DNA from: Citrobacter telavivensis
GTDB taxonomy: Bacteria > Pseudomonadota > Gammaproteobacteria > Enterobacterales > Enterobacteriaceae
Assembly: GCA_009363175.1 (NCBI GenBank)
Contig: CP045205.1
Span: 1,736,001-1,800,000 of the forward strand
Length of the DNA: 64,000 bases
Direction: 5' to 3'
How positions within the stretch are numbered: position 1 is the first letter of the stretch; each line of letters begins with the position of its first letter. A model generated the notes under the pieces. That model was not told the origin of the DNA. It ran no database searches and saw nothing but the letters and a program-made list of their open reading frames with translations. The position numbers and the translations under genes are program-made. Below are positions 1 through 7,783 of the stretch, in pieces.

Positions 1-878
1 CCCATCATTTGCGGTGGAACGCGGTGCGCTGCCATCATGTCATCGCGACTCACGTTTTTGATATTCAGAAACTCATCCTTTGCCGCAACCTCTGACAATG
101 GGATGATCTGGATGCCGTCCTTTTTGCCGTTGGGCGAGTACATAAACAGGTTGCGGAAATTACCTGGCCCTTTGGCGCTTTTCATGGCCTGGCGGATGTT
201 GTTCACGTCCTCCTGGTTCTGCGCGGCGTCAGTCATATACATGATGAAGCCTGCGTGGCTGCCGTTGATGTAGTACTTACGGCGGAACAGCGTGGCGGAT
301 TCATTCAGCAGGGCTGAAGGGATGGCGGACAGGTACTCCGGCAGGCCGTAAATCTCCTGGTTTAAATCCGGCTCCATCAGGTGAAAAATGCTGCCTCTGG
401 TGAACTCATACGGCTGGGTGGTCATGCCGTACTGCACAAACCAGTAGGTATCCAGATCCACTCCGCGCCGGGTGTACTTCGCCAGCGATGGCTCCAGCGA
501 CAGAATACCGCCGAGGCGGTTCGTCCGTTTTTCCAGATAGGCATTACCAAACACCAGATAGTCCTGTACAAAGCGGCTGAATGCCTGCTGACTCAGCAGC
601 GGGTGCGGGATAAACGTGCTGGTCAGGATGTTGCGCTTAACGGCAATCGGTGAGCTGTGATGCACGGCGGCGCGGTAGGTGCGGGCAAGTCCGTCAAAAC
701 TGACCGGCGGCTCATACCAGCGGTCCATCTGTACGCATTCCACATAATCAAGAAGTTCACGCCGGTCCAGAACGGGGATCGGATCACCAAAACTGAATGC
801 TTCTGCTGTCGCCGCTTTATTTGGCAGTTTCTCAGGTTCAATTGTGCTCAGGTTGGCGGCCTCGTTTTGTTCATTCAT
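1..878 (-). CDS. Q: P2 gpQ-like phage portal protein (3' end cut by window)
   Basis: Portal vertex protein: forms the ring at one head vertex through which DNA is packaged and to which the tail joins. The reading frame starts at the ATG at 878-876, overlapping the TAA stop of P by one base (TAATG), and stays open to base 1, about 292 codons. P2 gpQ is about 344 residues, so the C-terminal part is missing. The N-terminus reads MNEQNEAANL and is followed by a typical P2-portal stretch (FGDPIPVLDRRELLDYVECV, about residues 30-49). Translational coupling to the terminase gene P is the usual P2 arrangement; Q and P run opposite to the capsid genes. No frameshift is seen in the visible part. Confidence 0.93.
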   Translation of the reverse strand, partial: MNEQNEAANLSTIEPEKLPNKAATAEAFSFGDPIPVLDRRELLDYVECVQMDRWYEPPVSFDGLARTYRAAVHHSSPIAVKRNILTSTFIPHPLLSQQAFSRFVQDYLVFGNAYLEKRTNRLGGILSLEPSLAKYTRRGVDLDTYWFVQYGMTTQPYEFTRGSIFHLMEPDLNQEIYGLPEYLSAIPSALLNESATLFRRKYYINGSHAGFIMYMTDAAQNQEDVNNIRQAMKSAKGPGNFRNLFMYSPNGKKDGIQIIPLSEVAAKDEFLNIKNVSRDDMMAAHRVPPQMM

Positions 879-2644
879 TAAAAAATCTCCACGATATTAC
901 TGGTATTGGCGGATTCGCCCTGCAGCGGTTCGTTGAACAGCGCGTGCATCGTTGCCCAGGCCAAATCTGCGTGGCTGGCTTCTTCGCTGCGGCTGGCTTC
1001 GTAAGTAGGGCGGTTTCCGCTGGCGGTTGTGGCGCGGCGGATAGCCATAAAGGACTGCGCAATGTCGGTATGCCCGGCGTCAAACTCCAGACGGCGGTGG
1101 CTGATAATGTCGTACGCCTTGAGCACCAGGGCGTTTTTGACGTTGGGGTTGTAGACAAATTCACGCACGGCAGGAAAGAACGCTTTCACGTTCTCATAGA
1201 CACCGTGACCGACCCCGGTCGAGTCGATGCCGATATAGGTCACGTTGTATTGCTGCGTCAGTTTTTTGATAGCGTCCGCCTGCGCGCGGAAGTCCATCCC
1301 GCGCCACTGGTGCCTCTCAAGAATGCGGAACTTCCCGCCCGGTACAGTTGGCGGTGCTATAACCACGCAGCCTGCGCTGTCACCGTTCTGCGTACCTTTC
1401 GCCGGGTCGTATCCGATCCAGATTTCTCGCCAGCCAAACGGGCGCAACGCCAGCGCCTGAAAATCTCTCCAGACTTCCCAACTGTCCACCATGCACGCCT
1501 GCAACTCGCTGAGCGGGAATACTGACGCCAGATCGTCAATAAATTCGCACATCAGCAGGTTCTGGTATTCGTCCGGGCTGTACTCCGTGCGCAGCTGATC
1601 CAGGTCGAACAGGTTACAACCGCCGCGCACTGCATCCTCCACGGTGACGATCTGGCGATACTGTCCGTCCGGGCAGAGCACGCCGCGCGCAAGGTTGGCG
1701 TGGGTCAGGTCAATGTCCACCTTGTCCGCTTTGGCGCGTCCCCGGTTGAACAGCGCGCCGGACCAGAACGGATAGGCGCTGTGGGTCAGGCTGGACGGTG
1801 TGGAGAAGTAGGTTTGTCGCCATTTCTTGTGAATGGCCATACCGGAGGCAACCTTGCGCAGTTCCTGGAATTTCGGTATCCAGAAATATTCATCCAGATA
1901 CAGGTTGCCGTGGTAGCTCTGCGCCGTGCGGGCGTTGGTGCCGAGGAAGTACAGGCACGCGCCGTTGCAGAGCGTCATCGGGTCGCCTTTCAGCTCCACA
2001 TCCACCTCTTTGGCAAAGTCGATGATGTATTGCTTAAAGACGTGCGCCTGCGCCTTACTGGCAGAGAGGAAAATCTGGTTGCGCCCGGTGGTGATGGCAT
2101 CAATCAGCGCTTCGCGGGCAAAAAAGTATGTTGCCCCAATCTGGCGTGACTTAAGCAGGTTGCGAATGCGGTGTTTTACGCCTGCCTGCCACCAGTGGCG
2201 CTGATATTCAAACATGCCGTTGCGGAAGATTTCTTCCAGCTTTTCGGTCTGTTCATCAGTGAAAACATTCTTTTCGGGCTGGCGACGTGGCCCTTTGTTA
2301 CGGTTGGCAACTTTCGGGTTTAAATCAGCTTCGTTCCCGCCATCGTTAAATTTTTCGATCCGGGCATGGCGCTCTGACTGGCGCGCCAGCAGGTCAATTT
2401 CCTTGAAGTCTTTCCCTTCTTTCTGCTCCTTCATGATGAGCTGGCAGTAACGTGCGGCGGTGGTGAGCTGCATCTGATCCAGCGGCCCATAGTCGCCCCA
2501 TTTGTCGCGCTTCTTCCAACTGTGAACGGTTGCAACTTTCTCGCCCAGCATTTCAGCAATGCGGGCTACGCGGTATCCCTGAAAGTACAGCAGCATGGCC
2601 TGCCGACGGGGATCGAGGTCTGCGGGGGTCAGTGTCGTGTTCAT
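878..2644 (-). CDS. P: P2 gpP-like terminase, large ATPase subunit
   Basis: Motor subunit of the packaging terminase, which with gpM cuts the cos site and pumps DNA into the prohead. The 588 residues match the usual length of gpP. An HTH-like N-terminus (about 10-50) precedes the ATPase core. The variant Walker A KSRQIGAT is at about 165-172 and the Walker B YLDEYF at about 249-254. The C-terminal nuclease-like domain carries IGYDPAKG, YIGIDSTGVG and HADLAWATMHA. The start at 2644 gives an N-terminus collinear with P2 gpP. It is transcribed divergently from O across a 142-bp region with one palindromic Ogr-type site. Confidence 0.96.
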   Translation of the reverse strand: MNTTLTPADLDPRRQAMLLYFQGYRVARIAEMLGEKVATVHSWKKRDKWGDYGPLDQMQLTTAARYCQLIMKEQKEGKDFKEIDLLARQSERHARIEKFNDGGNEADLNPKVANRNKGPRRQPEKNVFTDEQTEKLEEIFRNGMFEYQRHWWQAGVKHRIRNLLKSRQIGATYFFAREALIDAITTGRNQIFLSASKAQAHVFKQYIIDFAKEVDVELKGDPMTLCNGACLYFLGTNARTAQSYHGNLYLDEYFWIPKFQELRKVASGMAIHKKWRQTYFSTPSSLTHSAYPFWSGALFNRGRAKADKVDIDLTHANLARGVLCPDGQYRQIVTVEDAVRGGCNLFDLDQLRTEYSPDEYQNLLMCEFIDDLASVFPLSELQACMVDSWEVWRDFQALALRPFGWREIWIGYDPAKGTQNGDSAGCVVIAPPTVPGGKFRILERHQWRGMDFRAQADAIKKLTQQYNVTYIGIDSTGVGHGVYENVKAFFPAVREFVYNPNVKNALVLKAYDIISHRRLEFDAGHTDIAQSFMAIRRATTASGNRPTYEASRSEEASHADLAWATMHALFNEPLQGESANTSNIVEIF

Positions 2645-2688
2645 GGCCCAAACATACGGCCTTGGATGGCGGCTTTCCCCGGCTGCGG

Positions 2689-2710
2689 TTTGTGTGGTTT
2701 ACCGTACAAA
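2689..2710. promoter_or_regulatory. Ogr/Delta-type activator site between P and O
   Basis: TTTGT (2689-2693), 12 bases, ACAAA (2706-2710): a palindromic match to the TGT-N12-ACA site used by P2-family late activators. It lies in the divergent P/O interval. Its centre (2699.5) is about 55 bases from a plausible start for rightward transcription near 2755, where a CATAAG-like -10 lies at about 2747-2752. For P the same spacing would put the start at the ATG itself. I found no second site in the interval, so one palindrome may serve both promoters. Confidence 0.7.
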
Positions 2711-2786
2711 TACAGCGCGTTGTCTCACTCCCCCCATCACCGCAAACATAAGGCTCCAGTAAGTTATTTCTAACGGAGCACGGCTC

Positions 2787-3620
2787 ATGACAGTGAAAGC
2801 AAAGCGTTTCCGTATCGGGGTGGAAGGTGCCACTACTGACGGGCGCGAGATCCAGCGTGAATGGCTGGTACAGATGGCTGCCAGCTACAACCCGATGGTC
2901 TATACCGCGCTGATTAACCTTGAGCACATCAAGTCTTATCTGCCGGACAGCACTTTTAACCGCTATGGCAGGGTGACGGGGCTGGTAGCAGAAGAAATCC
3001 AGGATGGGCCGCTTGCGGGCAAGATGGCGCTTTATGCTGATGTCGAACCCACGGACGCCCTGGTGGAACTGGTGAAAAAGGGCCAGAAGCTTTTCACCTC
3101 CATGGAGGTCAGCACGAAGTTTGCCGACACCGGCAAAGCCTACCTTGTGGGGCTGGGGGCGACGGACGATCCGGCGAGTCTGGGTACTGAAATGCTGGCA
3201 TTCAGCGCCAGCGCAGCACACAACCCGCTGGCGAACCGTAAGCAGAACCCTGAAAACCTGTTTTCGGAAGCAGTTGAAACGCTGATCGAACTGGAAGAAG
3301 CCCAGGACGAAAAGCCGTCCCTCTTTGCCCGCGTCACCGCGCTGTTCACCAAAAAAGAACAGACCGACGATGCGCGCTTCTCTGATGTGCATAAAGCCGT
3401 GGAGCTGGTCGCTACTGAGCAGCAGAACCTGAGCGAGCGCACTGACAAATCCCTGTCCGATCAGAACCAGCGCCTTTCTGAACTGGAGTCCTCCCTGCAG
3501 GAGCAGCAGACCGCCTTTGCCGAGCTTGAGCAAAAGCTTAGCAGCGAAGACAGCCGCAAGGATTACCGCCAGCGCGCGCCGGGCGGTGACGCACCGGCAG
3601 GCACCCTGACCAATTGCTGA
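2787..3620 (+). CDS. O: P2 gpO-like capsid scaffold and maturation protease
   Basis: Dual-function head protein: an N-terminal serine protease that processes the capsid, portal and itself, and a C-terminal scaffold that templates capsid assembly and is removed before packaging. It has 277 residues (P2: 284). D18, H47 and S105 (in TSME) fall where the P2 triad is reported; the alignment is by eye. Residues about 205-255 are a long acidic and glutamine-rich coiled coil typical of scaffold regions. The ATG at 2787 follows an AACGGAG ribosome site. First gene of the rightward capsid operon. Confidence 0.95.
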   Translation: MTVKAKRFRIGVEGATTDGREIQREWLVQMAASYNPMVYTALINLEHIKSYLPDSTFNRYGRVTGLVAEEIQDGPLAGKMALYADVEPTDALVELVKKGQKLFTSMEVSTKFADTGKAYLVGLGATDDPASLGTEMLAFSASAAHNPLANRKQNPENLFSEAVETLIELEEAQDEKPSLFARVTALFTKKEQTDDARFSDVHKAVELVATEQQNLSERTDKSLSDQNQRLSELESSLQEQQTAFAELEQKLSSEDSRKDYRQRAPGGDAPAGTLTNC

Positions 3621-3636
3621 TGGAGCATATAACCCG

Positions 3637-4701
3637 ATGAAAAAGAAAACCCGCTTTGCCTTTAACGCTTACCTGCAGCAACTGGCGCGCCTGAACGGTG
3701 TGGAGATTGAAGAACTCTCCAGCAAGTTCACCGTGGAGCCGTCCGTGCAGCAGACGCTGGAAGACCAGATCCAGCAGTCCGCCGCTTTTCTGACGCTGAT
3801 TAACATCACGCCGGTCACTGAGCAGTCCGGGCAGCTGCTGGGGCTTGGCGTTGGCAGCACCATTGCCGGAACCACTGATACCACCACCAAAGAGCGCGAG
3901 CCAACCGATCCGACGCTGATGGAAGATGTGGAATACAAATGCGAGCAGACCAACTTTGATACGGTGCTGACCTACGCAAAACTGGACCTGTGGGCGAAAT
4001 TCCAGGACTTCCAGGTGCGTATCCGCAACGCCATCGTCAAGCGTCAGGCGCTGGACCGCATCATGATCGGCTTTAATGGCGTGAAGCGTGCCAAAACCTC
4101 TAATCGTGCTGAAAACCCGCTGCTGCAGGACGTCAATAAAGGCTGGCTGCAGAAAATCCGCGAAGACGCGCCGGATCATGTCATGGGCAGTAAAACCGCA
4201 GAAGACGGCACCACTACTGCAGAACCGGTAAAAGTAGGTCCGGGGGGTAAGTATCTAAATCTTGACGCGGTGGTGATGGATACCGTCAACGAGCTGATCG
4301 ATGTGGAGTATCAGGATGATGACGAGCTGGTTGTCGTCTGCGGACGTGAACTGCTGTCTGACAAGTATTTCCCGCTGGTCAACAAAGAGCAGGACAACAG
4401 CGAGAAAATCGCCGCCGATCTGATCATCAGCCAGAAACGCATGGGCGGCCTGCAGGCTGTGCGCGCGCCTTTCTTCCCGGCAAATGCCCTGCTGATCACC
4501 CGTCTGGATAACCTGTCCATCTACTGGCAGGAAGACACCCGCCGCCGTTCTGTTATCGACAACCCGAAACGTGACCGGATTGAAAACTTTGAATCCGTCA
4601 ACGAGGCGTATGTGGTCGAGGACTACCGCTGCGCGGCGCTGGTTGAAAACATCGAAATCGGTGATTTCAGCGCGCCTGCCGCACCGGAAGGTGGGGAATA
4701 A
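3637..4701 (+). CDS. N: P2 gpN-like major capsid protein
   Basis: Major head protein that forms the icosahedral shell after N-terminal trimming by gpO. Its 354 residues compare with 357 in P2 gpN. It begins MKKKTRFAFNAYLQQLARLN, the characteristic basic N-terminal peptide of the family, and continues with the conserved LTLINITPVTEQSGQLLGLG segment (about 50-69). It follows O by 16 bases with a TGGAG ribosome site and is followed 3 bases later by M. A classic capsid order, with no sign of degeneration. Confidence 0.96.
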   Translation: MKKKTRFAFNAYLQQLARLNGVEIEELSSKFTVEPSVQQTLEDQIQQSAAFLTLINITPVTEQSGQLLGLGVGSTIAGTTDTTTKEREPTDPTLMEDVEYKCEQTNFDTVLTYAKLDLWAKFQDFQVRIRNAIVKRQALDRIMIGFNGVKRAKTSNRAENPLLQDVNKGWLQKIREDAPDHVMGSKTAEDGTTTAEPVKVGPGGKYLNLDAVVMDTVNELIDVEYQDDDELVVVCGRELLSDKYFPLVNKEQDNSEKIAADLIISQKRMGGLQAVRAPFFPANALLITRLDNLSIYWQEDTRRRSVIDNPKRDRIENFESVNEAYVVEDYRCAALVENIEIGDFSAPAAPEGGE

Positions 4702-4704
4702 CGC

Positions 4705-5355
4705 ATGAGCCTGAGTCCCGCACGGCAGCACCGCCTGCGCATTCAGGCCGAACAGGCCGCCCGTGAGGGCGGCAGTGTTCGCCATGCGTCGGGGTATGAC
4801 CTGATGCTGCTGCAACTGGCAGAAGACCGCCGCCGCCTCAAGGGGGTCCAGTCCACGGTGAAAAAGGCGGAAATCAAGGTGGAGCTGCTGCCGAAATATT
4901 CCGCCTGGGCGGGGGGCGTGCTGGCTGCCGGAGGTGCGCAGCAGGATGACGTGCTGATGTACGTGATGCTGTGGCGTATCGATGCCGGTGATTATGCCGG
5001 TGCGCTGGAAATCGGGCGTCATGCGCTGCGCCATGGCTGGGTGATGCCGCTGGGCAATCGTAACGTGCAGACCGTGCTGGCAGAAGAAATGGCAGACGCG
5101 GCGCAAAGCGCTCTGCTGGCTGCTTCCGTTTTTGATGCCGATCTGCTTTTGCAGACGCTGGACCTGACAGCCGATCTGGATATGCCGGACCAGTCGCGGG
5201 CGCGCCTGCATAAAGCCATCGGCGCTGTACTGAGCGAAAGCAACCCGGCATCTGCCCTGAATCACCTTACCCATGCGCTGCAGCTCGATCCCCGCTGCGG
5301 TGTGAAAAAAGAAAAGCAGCAGCTGGAGCGCAGACTGCGCAATGACAGCCGCTAA
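4705..5355 (+). CDS. M: P2 gpM-like terminase small/endonuclease subunit
   Basis: Small terminase subunit that works with gpP in cos cutting and packaging. It has 216 residues, somewhat shorter than P2 gpM (247). The N-terminus MSLSPARQHRLRIQAEQAA is the usual gpM start, and the middle carries YVMLWRIDAGDYAGALEIG (about 90-108), a strongly conserved stretch. Identity rests on this similarity and on its place between the capsid (N) and head completion (L) genes. ATG 4705 is 3 bases after the N stop. Confidence 0.93.
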   Translation: MSLSPARQHRLRIQAEQAAREGGSVRHASGYDLMLLQLAEDRRRLKGVQSTVKKAEIKVELLPKYSAWAGGVLAAGGAQQDDVLMYVMLWRIDAGDYAGALEIGRHALRHGWVMPLGNRNVQTVLAEEMADAAQSALLAASVFDADLLLQTLDLTADLDMPDQSRARLHKAIGAVLSESNPASALNHLTHALQLDPRCGVKKEKQQLERRLRNDSR

Positions 5356-5448
5356 CGAACGTGCCCCGCGCACGGGCGGCACGGGGTGGCGAAAGGCACT
5401 GCCACATCAAAACCCCGTCCACCGCCCACTTATTCAGGAGAATGCCGC

Positions 5449-5913
5449 ATGAAGTTTGTTGCGCCCGAACAGGCACCGGAACAGGCGGAGGTCATCAAAA
5501 ATACGCCGTTCTGGCCTGATGTGGACCTGTCGGAATTTCGCAGTGTGATGCGCACTGACGGCACGGTGACGCAGCCGCGTTTAAAGCAGGTCGTGCTGAC
5601 GGCAATTTCTGAGGTTAACGCTGAGCTGTACGACTTCCGCAACCGTCAGCAGATGCTGGGCTGGCGGACACTTGCTGAGGTTCCGGCAGAAATGCTGGAC
5701 GGCAAAAGCGAGCGTATCCGGCACTACCACAACGCTGTTTTTTGCTGGGCGCGCGCCGTGCTCAATGAGCGTTATCAGGACTATGACGCCACGGCATCCG
5801 GTGTGAAGCGAGGGGCGGAGCTGGCGGAGGCCAGCGGCGATCTGTGGCGAGATGCCCGCTGGGCCATCAGCCGGGTGCAGGATGCGCCGCACTGTACGGT
5901 GGAGCTTATCTGA
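5449..5913 (+). CDS. L: P2 gpL-like head completion protein
   Basis: Head completion protein that plugs the filled capsid at the portal before the tail attaches. The start chosen is ATG 5449, preceded by CAGGAG at 5435-5440. The frame is open further upstream to a GTG at 5386 without a ribosome site, and that extension is unlike gpL. This gives 154 residues (P2: 169). TVTQPRLKQVVLTAISEVNA and the ARWAISRVQDA end are typical. Its TGA overlaps the ATG of X (ATGA). Confidence 0.93.
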   Translation: MKFVAPEQAPEQAEVIKNTPFWPDVDLSEFRSVMRTDGTVTQPRLKQVVLTAISEVNAELYDFRNRQQMLGWRTLAEVPAEMLDGKSERIRHYHNAVFCWARAVLNERYQDYDATASGVKRGAELAEASGDLWRDARWAISRVQDAPHCTVELI

Positions 5914-6116
5914 TGAAAGTGCGTGCGCATCAGTATGACACGGTGGACGCGCTTTGCTGGCGTCATTACGGGCGCACGCAGGGTGTCACTGAGCAGGTTC
6001 TGCAGGCAAATCCGGGGCTGGCTGAGTACGGCCCATTTTTACCGCACGGGCTGCAGGTGGAGCTGCCGGACATTACGGCGTCAACCACAGCGCAGACCGT
6101 CCAGCTATGGGACTGA
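5913..6116 (+). CDS. X: P2 gpX-like tail protein
   Basis: Small essential tail protein of the P2 family. The 67 residues equal the P2 length when started at ATG 5913, which overlaps the stop of L. A longer frame open from 5844 is a read-back into L. The fold is LysM-like: DTVDALCWRHYG at the N-terminus and LPHGLQVELPDI near the C-terminus. The holin gene starts directly after its stop, so X and the lysis genes are probably translated from the same message. Confidence 0.92.
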   Translation: MKVRAHQYDTVDALCWRHYGRTQGVTEQVLQANPGLAEYGPFLPHGLQVELPDITASTTAQTVQLWD

Positions 6117-6335
6117 ATGATGACGCTTGAACGAATCAGCGCCTTTATCACTTACTGCATCGCCGTGCTGCTGGCATGGCTGGGCGATCTGTCGCTCAAG
6201 GATGCGTCAACGGTTGGCGGCGTACTGATAGGTGTGCTGATGCTGGCTATCAACTGGTACTACAAACACCAGTCTTTCAAATTGTTACGTGGCGGCAAAA
6301 TTTCGCGGGGGGAATATGAATCCTTCAATCGTTAA
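6117..6335 (+). CDS. HP1-family phage holin
   Basis: Predicted inner-membrane holin that triggers lysis. The 72-residue protein has two hydrophobic segments (about 8-24 and 33-49), then NWYYKHQSFKLL and a basic tail. The pattern SxFITYC...LSLKDAS...GVLIG...NWYYK is that of the HP1 holin family, not of P2's own gpY (93 residues, different sequence). ATG 6117 abuts the stop of X; ATG 6120 is an alternative. It overlaps the endolysin start by 20 bases. With a SAR endolysin downstream, this may be a pinholin-like or depolarising holin; that is inference. Confidence 0.82.
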   Translation: MMTLERISAFITYCIAVLLAWLGDLSLKDASTVGGVLIGVLMLAINWYYKHQSFKLLRGGKISRGEYESFNR

Positions 6336-6831
6336 GCGCTGCCTTGTCGGGGCGGTGCTGGCTATCGCCGCCACGCTGCCCGGTTTCCAGTCGCTTCATA
6401 CCTCCGTTGAGGGTCTGAAACTGATCGCCGATTACGAGGGATGCCGCTTGCAGCCTTATCAGTGCAGTGCGGGCGTATGGACTGACGGTATCGGCAATAC
6501 GTCCGGTGTGGTGCCGGGGAAAACCATCACGGAACGGCAGGCGGCGCAGGGGTTAATAAACAATGTGTTGCTGACTGAAAAAAGGCTGGATGCCTGCCTG
6601 ACGGTGAAGCCACCGCAGCATGTCTACGATTCGCTGGTGAGTATTGGTTTCAATGTGGGGACCGGCGCGATCTGCAGGTCAACCATGGTGTCATATATCA
6701 ATCGCCAGCAGTGGTGGCAGGCATGCAACCAGCTACCGCGCTGGATTTACGTTAACGGTGTGAAAAATAAAGGTCTGGAGAACCGCCGCGCGAGGGAACT
6801 GGCCTGGTGTCTGAAAGGAACTGGAGCGTGA
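6316..6831 (+). CDS. P1 Lyz-like SAR endolysin (GH24 lysozyme)
   Basis: Muramidase that degrades murein at lysis. ATG 6316 is preceded by a strong GGGGGA site and gives 171 residues; a frame from 6289 adds only a read-back. The N-terminus (about 9-24) is a weakly hydrophobic signal-anchor-release segment containing C9. The catalytic pattern is E41, C50, T56, i.e. E-x8-C-x5-T instead of the D found in T4 or P21 lysozyme. P1 Lyz has the same arrangement, with its catalytic cysteine caged by a nearby cysteine until the SAR cysteine isomerises the disulfide. C9, C43 and C50 here match P1 C13, C44 and C51. P2's own K is unrelated, so this is a module swap. Confidence 0.9.
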   Translation: MNPSIVKRCLVGAVLAIAATLPGFQSLHTSVEGLKLIADYEGCRLQPYQCSAGVWTDGIGNTSGVVPGKTITERQAAQGLINNVLLTEKRLDACLTVKPPQHVYDSLVSIGFNVGTGAICRSTMVSYINRQQWWQACNQLPRWIYVNGVKNKGLENRRARELAWCLKGTGA

Positions 6832-7256
6832 CGCGCGCACTGGTGGTAGGGCTGGCGCTGGTTCTTGCGGCGCTGGCCTGGCAGTCGTGGCGACTTAACA
6901 ATGCCACTCACACCATTGAGACGCAAGGCGCGGCGCTGAAAAGCAAAACGCAGGAACTGACGAAGAAAAATAGTCAGCTCATCGGCCTGTCCATACTGAC
7001 CGAAACCAACAGCCGGGCGCAGACGCGGCTTTATGCGGCAGCGGAACAGACCACCGCACTGCTGCGCAGCCGCCAGCGCCGGATCGAGGAACTGAAACGT
7101 GAAAACGAGGATTTACGCCGCTGGGCTGACACTCTTTTGCCTGCTGACATTATCCGGCTGCGGGAGCGTCCGGCCCTCACAGGAGGTGCAGCTTACCGTA
7201 AGTGGCTGTCCCAGAGTGACGCAGTGCCGCCTGGAAAGGTCAGCGCCGCGCAGTAA
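6828..7256 (+). CDS. lysB: LysB-like i-spanin (Rz analogue)
   Basis: Inner-membrane spanin subunit that, with the outer-membrane lipoprotein encoded inside it, fuses inner and outer membranes at the last step of lysis. The start chosen is GTG 6828, which overlaps the endolysin stop and has AAGGA at 6815-6819; GTG 6807 is possible but less well placed. This gives 142 residues (P2 LysB is 141). There is one N-terminal membrane segment (about 3-19) and then a long polar coiled coil. The o-spanin gene starts inside it at 7099 in another frame. Confidence 0.87.
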   Translation: MTRALVVGLALVLAALAWQSWRLNNATHTIETQGAALKSKTQELTKKNSQLIGLSILTETNSRAQTRLYAAAEQTTALLRSRQRRIEELKRENEDLRRWADTLLPADIIRLRERPALTGGAAYRKWLSQSDAVPPGKVSAAQ

Positions 7257-7389
7257 CGGCGATCTGAATGCGGTGCTCGATGAAACCGAGGCCGCCTGGG
7301 CGATCTGTGCTGACAAAGTGGACACGATTATTGCGTGTCAGGAGCTAGACAGTGAACAAACCACAGTCCTTACGCAGCGCCCTGAATAA
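7099..7389 (+). CDS. lysC: LysC-like o-spanin lipoprotein (Rz1 analogue), nested in lysB
   Basis: Outer-membrane spanin subunit. GTG 7099 lies inside lysB in the +1 frame and gives 96 residues. The signal peptide ends in a lipobox, LTLSGC, with lipidated C21. The mature part is short, as in P2 LysC. Its 3' end runs 38 bases past the start of R (7352), so this interval carries two embedded overlaps: lysB with lysC, then lysC with R. P2 also nests lysC in lysB. Confidence 0.85.
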   Translation: MKTRIYAAGLTLFCLLTLSGCGSVRPSQEVQLTVSGCPRVTQCRLERSAPRSNGDLNAVLDETEAAWAICADKVDTIIACQELDSEQTTVLTQRPE

Positions 7390-7783
7390 AGCGGTTGCCT
7401 ATGTCCGCGATAACCCGGACAAGCTGCACCTTTTCGTTGATAACGGCTCACTGGTTGCAACCGGTGCCAGCTCCATGTCATGGGAATACCGCTACACCAT
7501 GAACGTGGTGATCGAGGATTTCAGCGGTGACCAGAATTTGCTGATGGCTCCTGTGCTGCTGTGGCTAAGTGACAACCAGCCGGATGCTATCAATAACCCG
7601 GATCTGCGCGAAAAACTATTCACCTTTGAAGTGGATATTCTGCGCAACGATGTGTGCGATATCAGCCTGAACCTGCAATTGACGGAGCGTGTACTGGTCA
7701 GCACTGACGGTAATGTGTCGAGCGTTGAAGCGGTGCCAGAGCCGGACGGACCCGAAGAAATGTGGACGGTGAAACGTGGATGA
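7352..7783 (+). CDS. R: P2 gpR-like tail completion protein
   Basis: Tail completion protein needed, with gpS, for stable head-tail joining. It has 143 residues (P2: 155). GTG 7352 follows CAGGAG at 7339-7344. The N-terminus MNKPQSLRSALNKAVAYVRD and the central GASSMSWEYRYTMNVVIEDF (about 38-57) are typical of gpR. The start lies inside lysC and the stop overlaps the start of S by several bases, so translation of R and S is probably coupled. Confidence 0.92.
   Translation: MNKPQSLRSALNKAVAYVRDNPDKLHLFVDNGSLVATGASSMSWEYRYTMNVVIEDFSGDQNLLMAPVLLWLSDNQPDAINNPDLREKLFTFEVDILRNDVCDISLNLQLTERVLVSTDGNVSSVEAVPEPDGPEEMWTVKRG

Noticed and set aside
797..1525. 242-codon plus-strand frame over P and Q
   Set aside because: Opposite the terminase gene, no recognisable product.
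2553..3533. 326-codon minus-strand frame opposite O and the end of P
   Set aside because: Antisense to well-recognised phage genes, with no ribosome site or similarity.
4255..5382. 375-codon minus-strand frame opposite N and M
   Set aside because: Antisense to the capsid and terminase genes; codon pattern is the mirror of the real frame.
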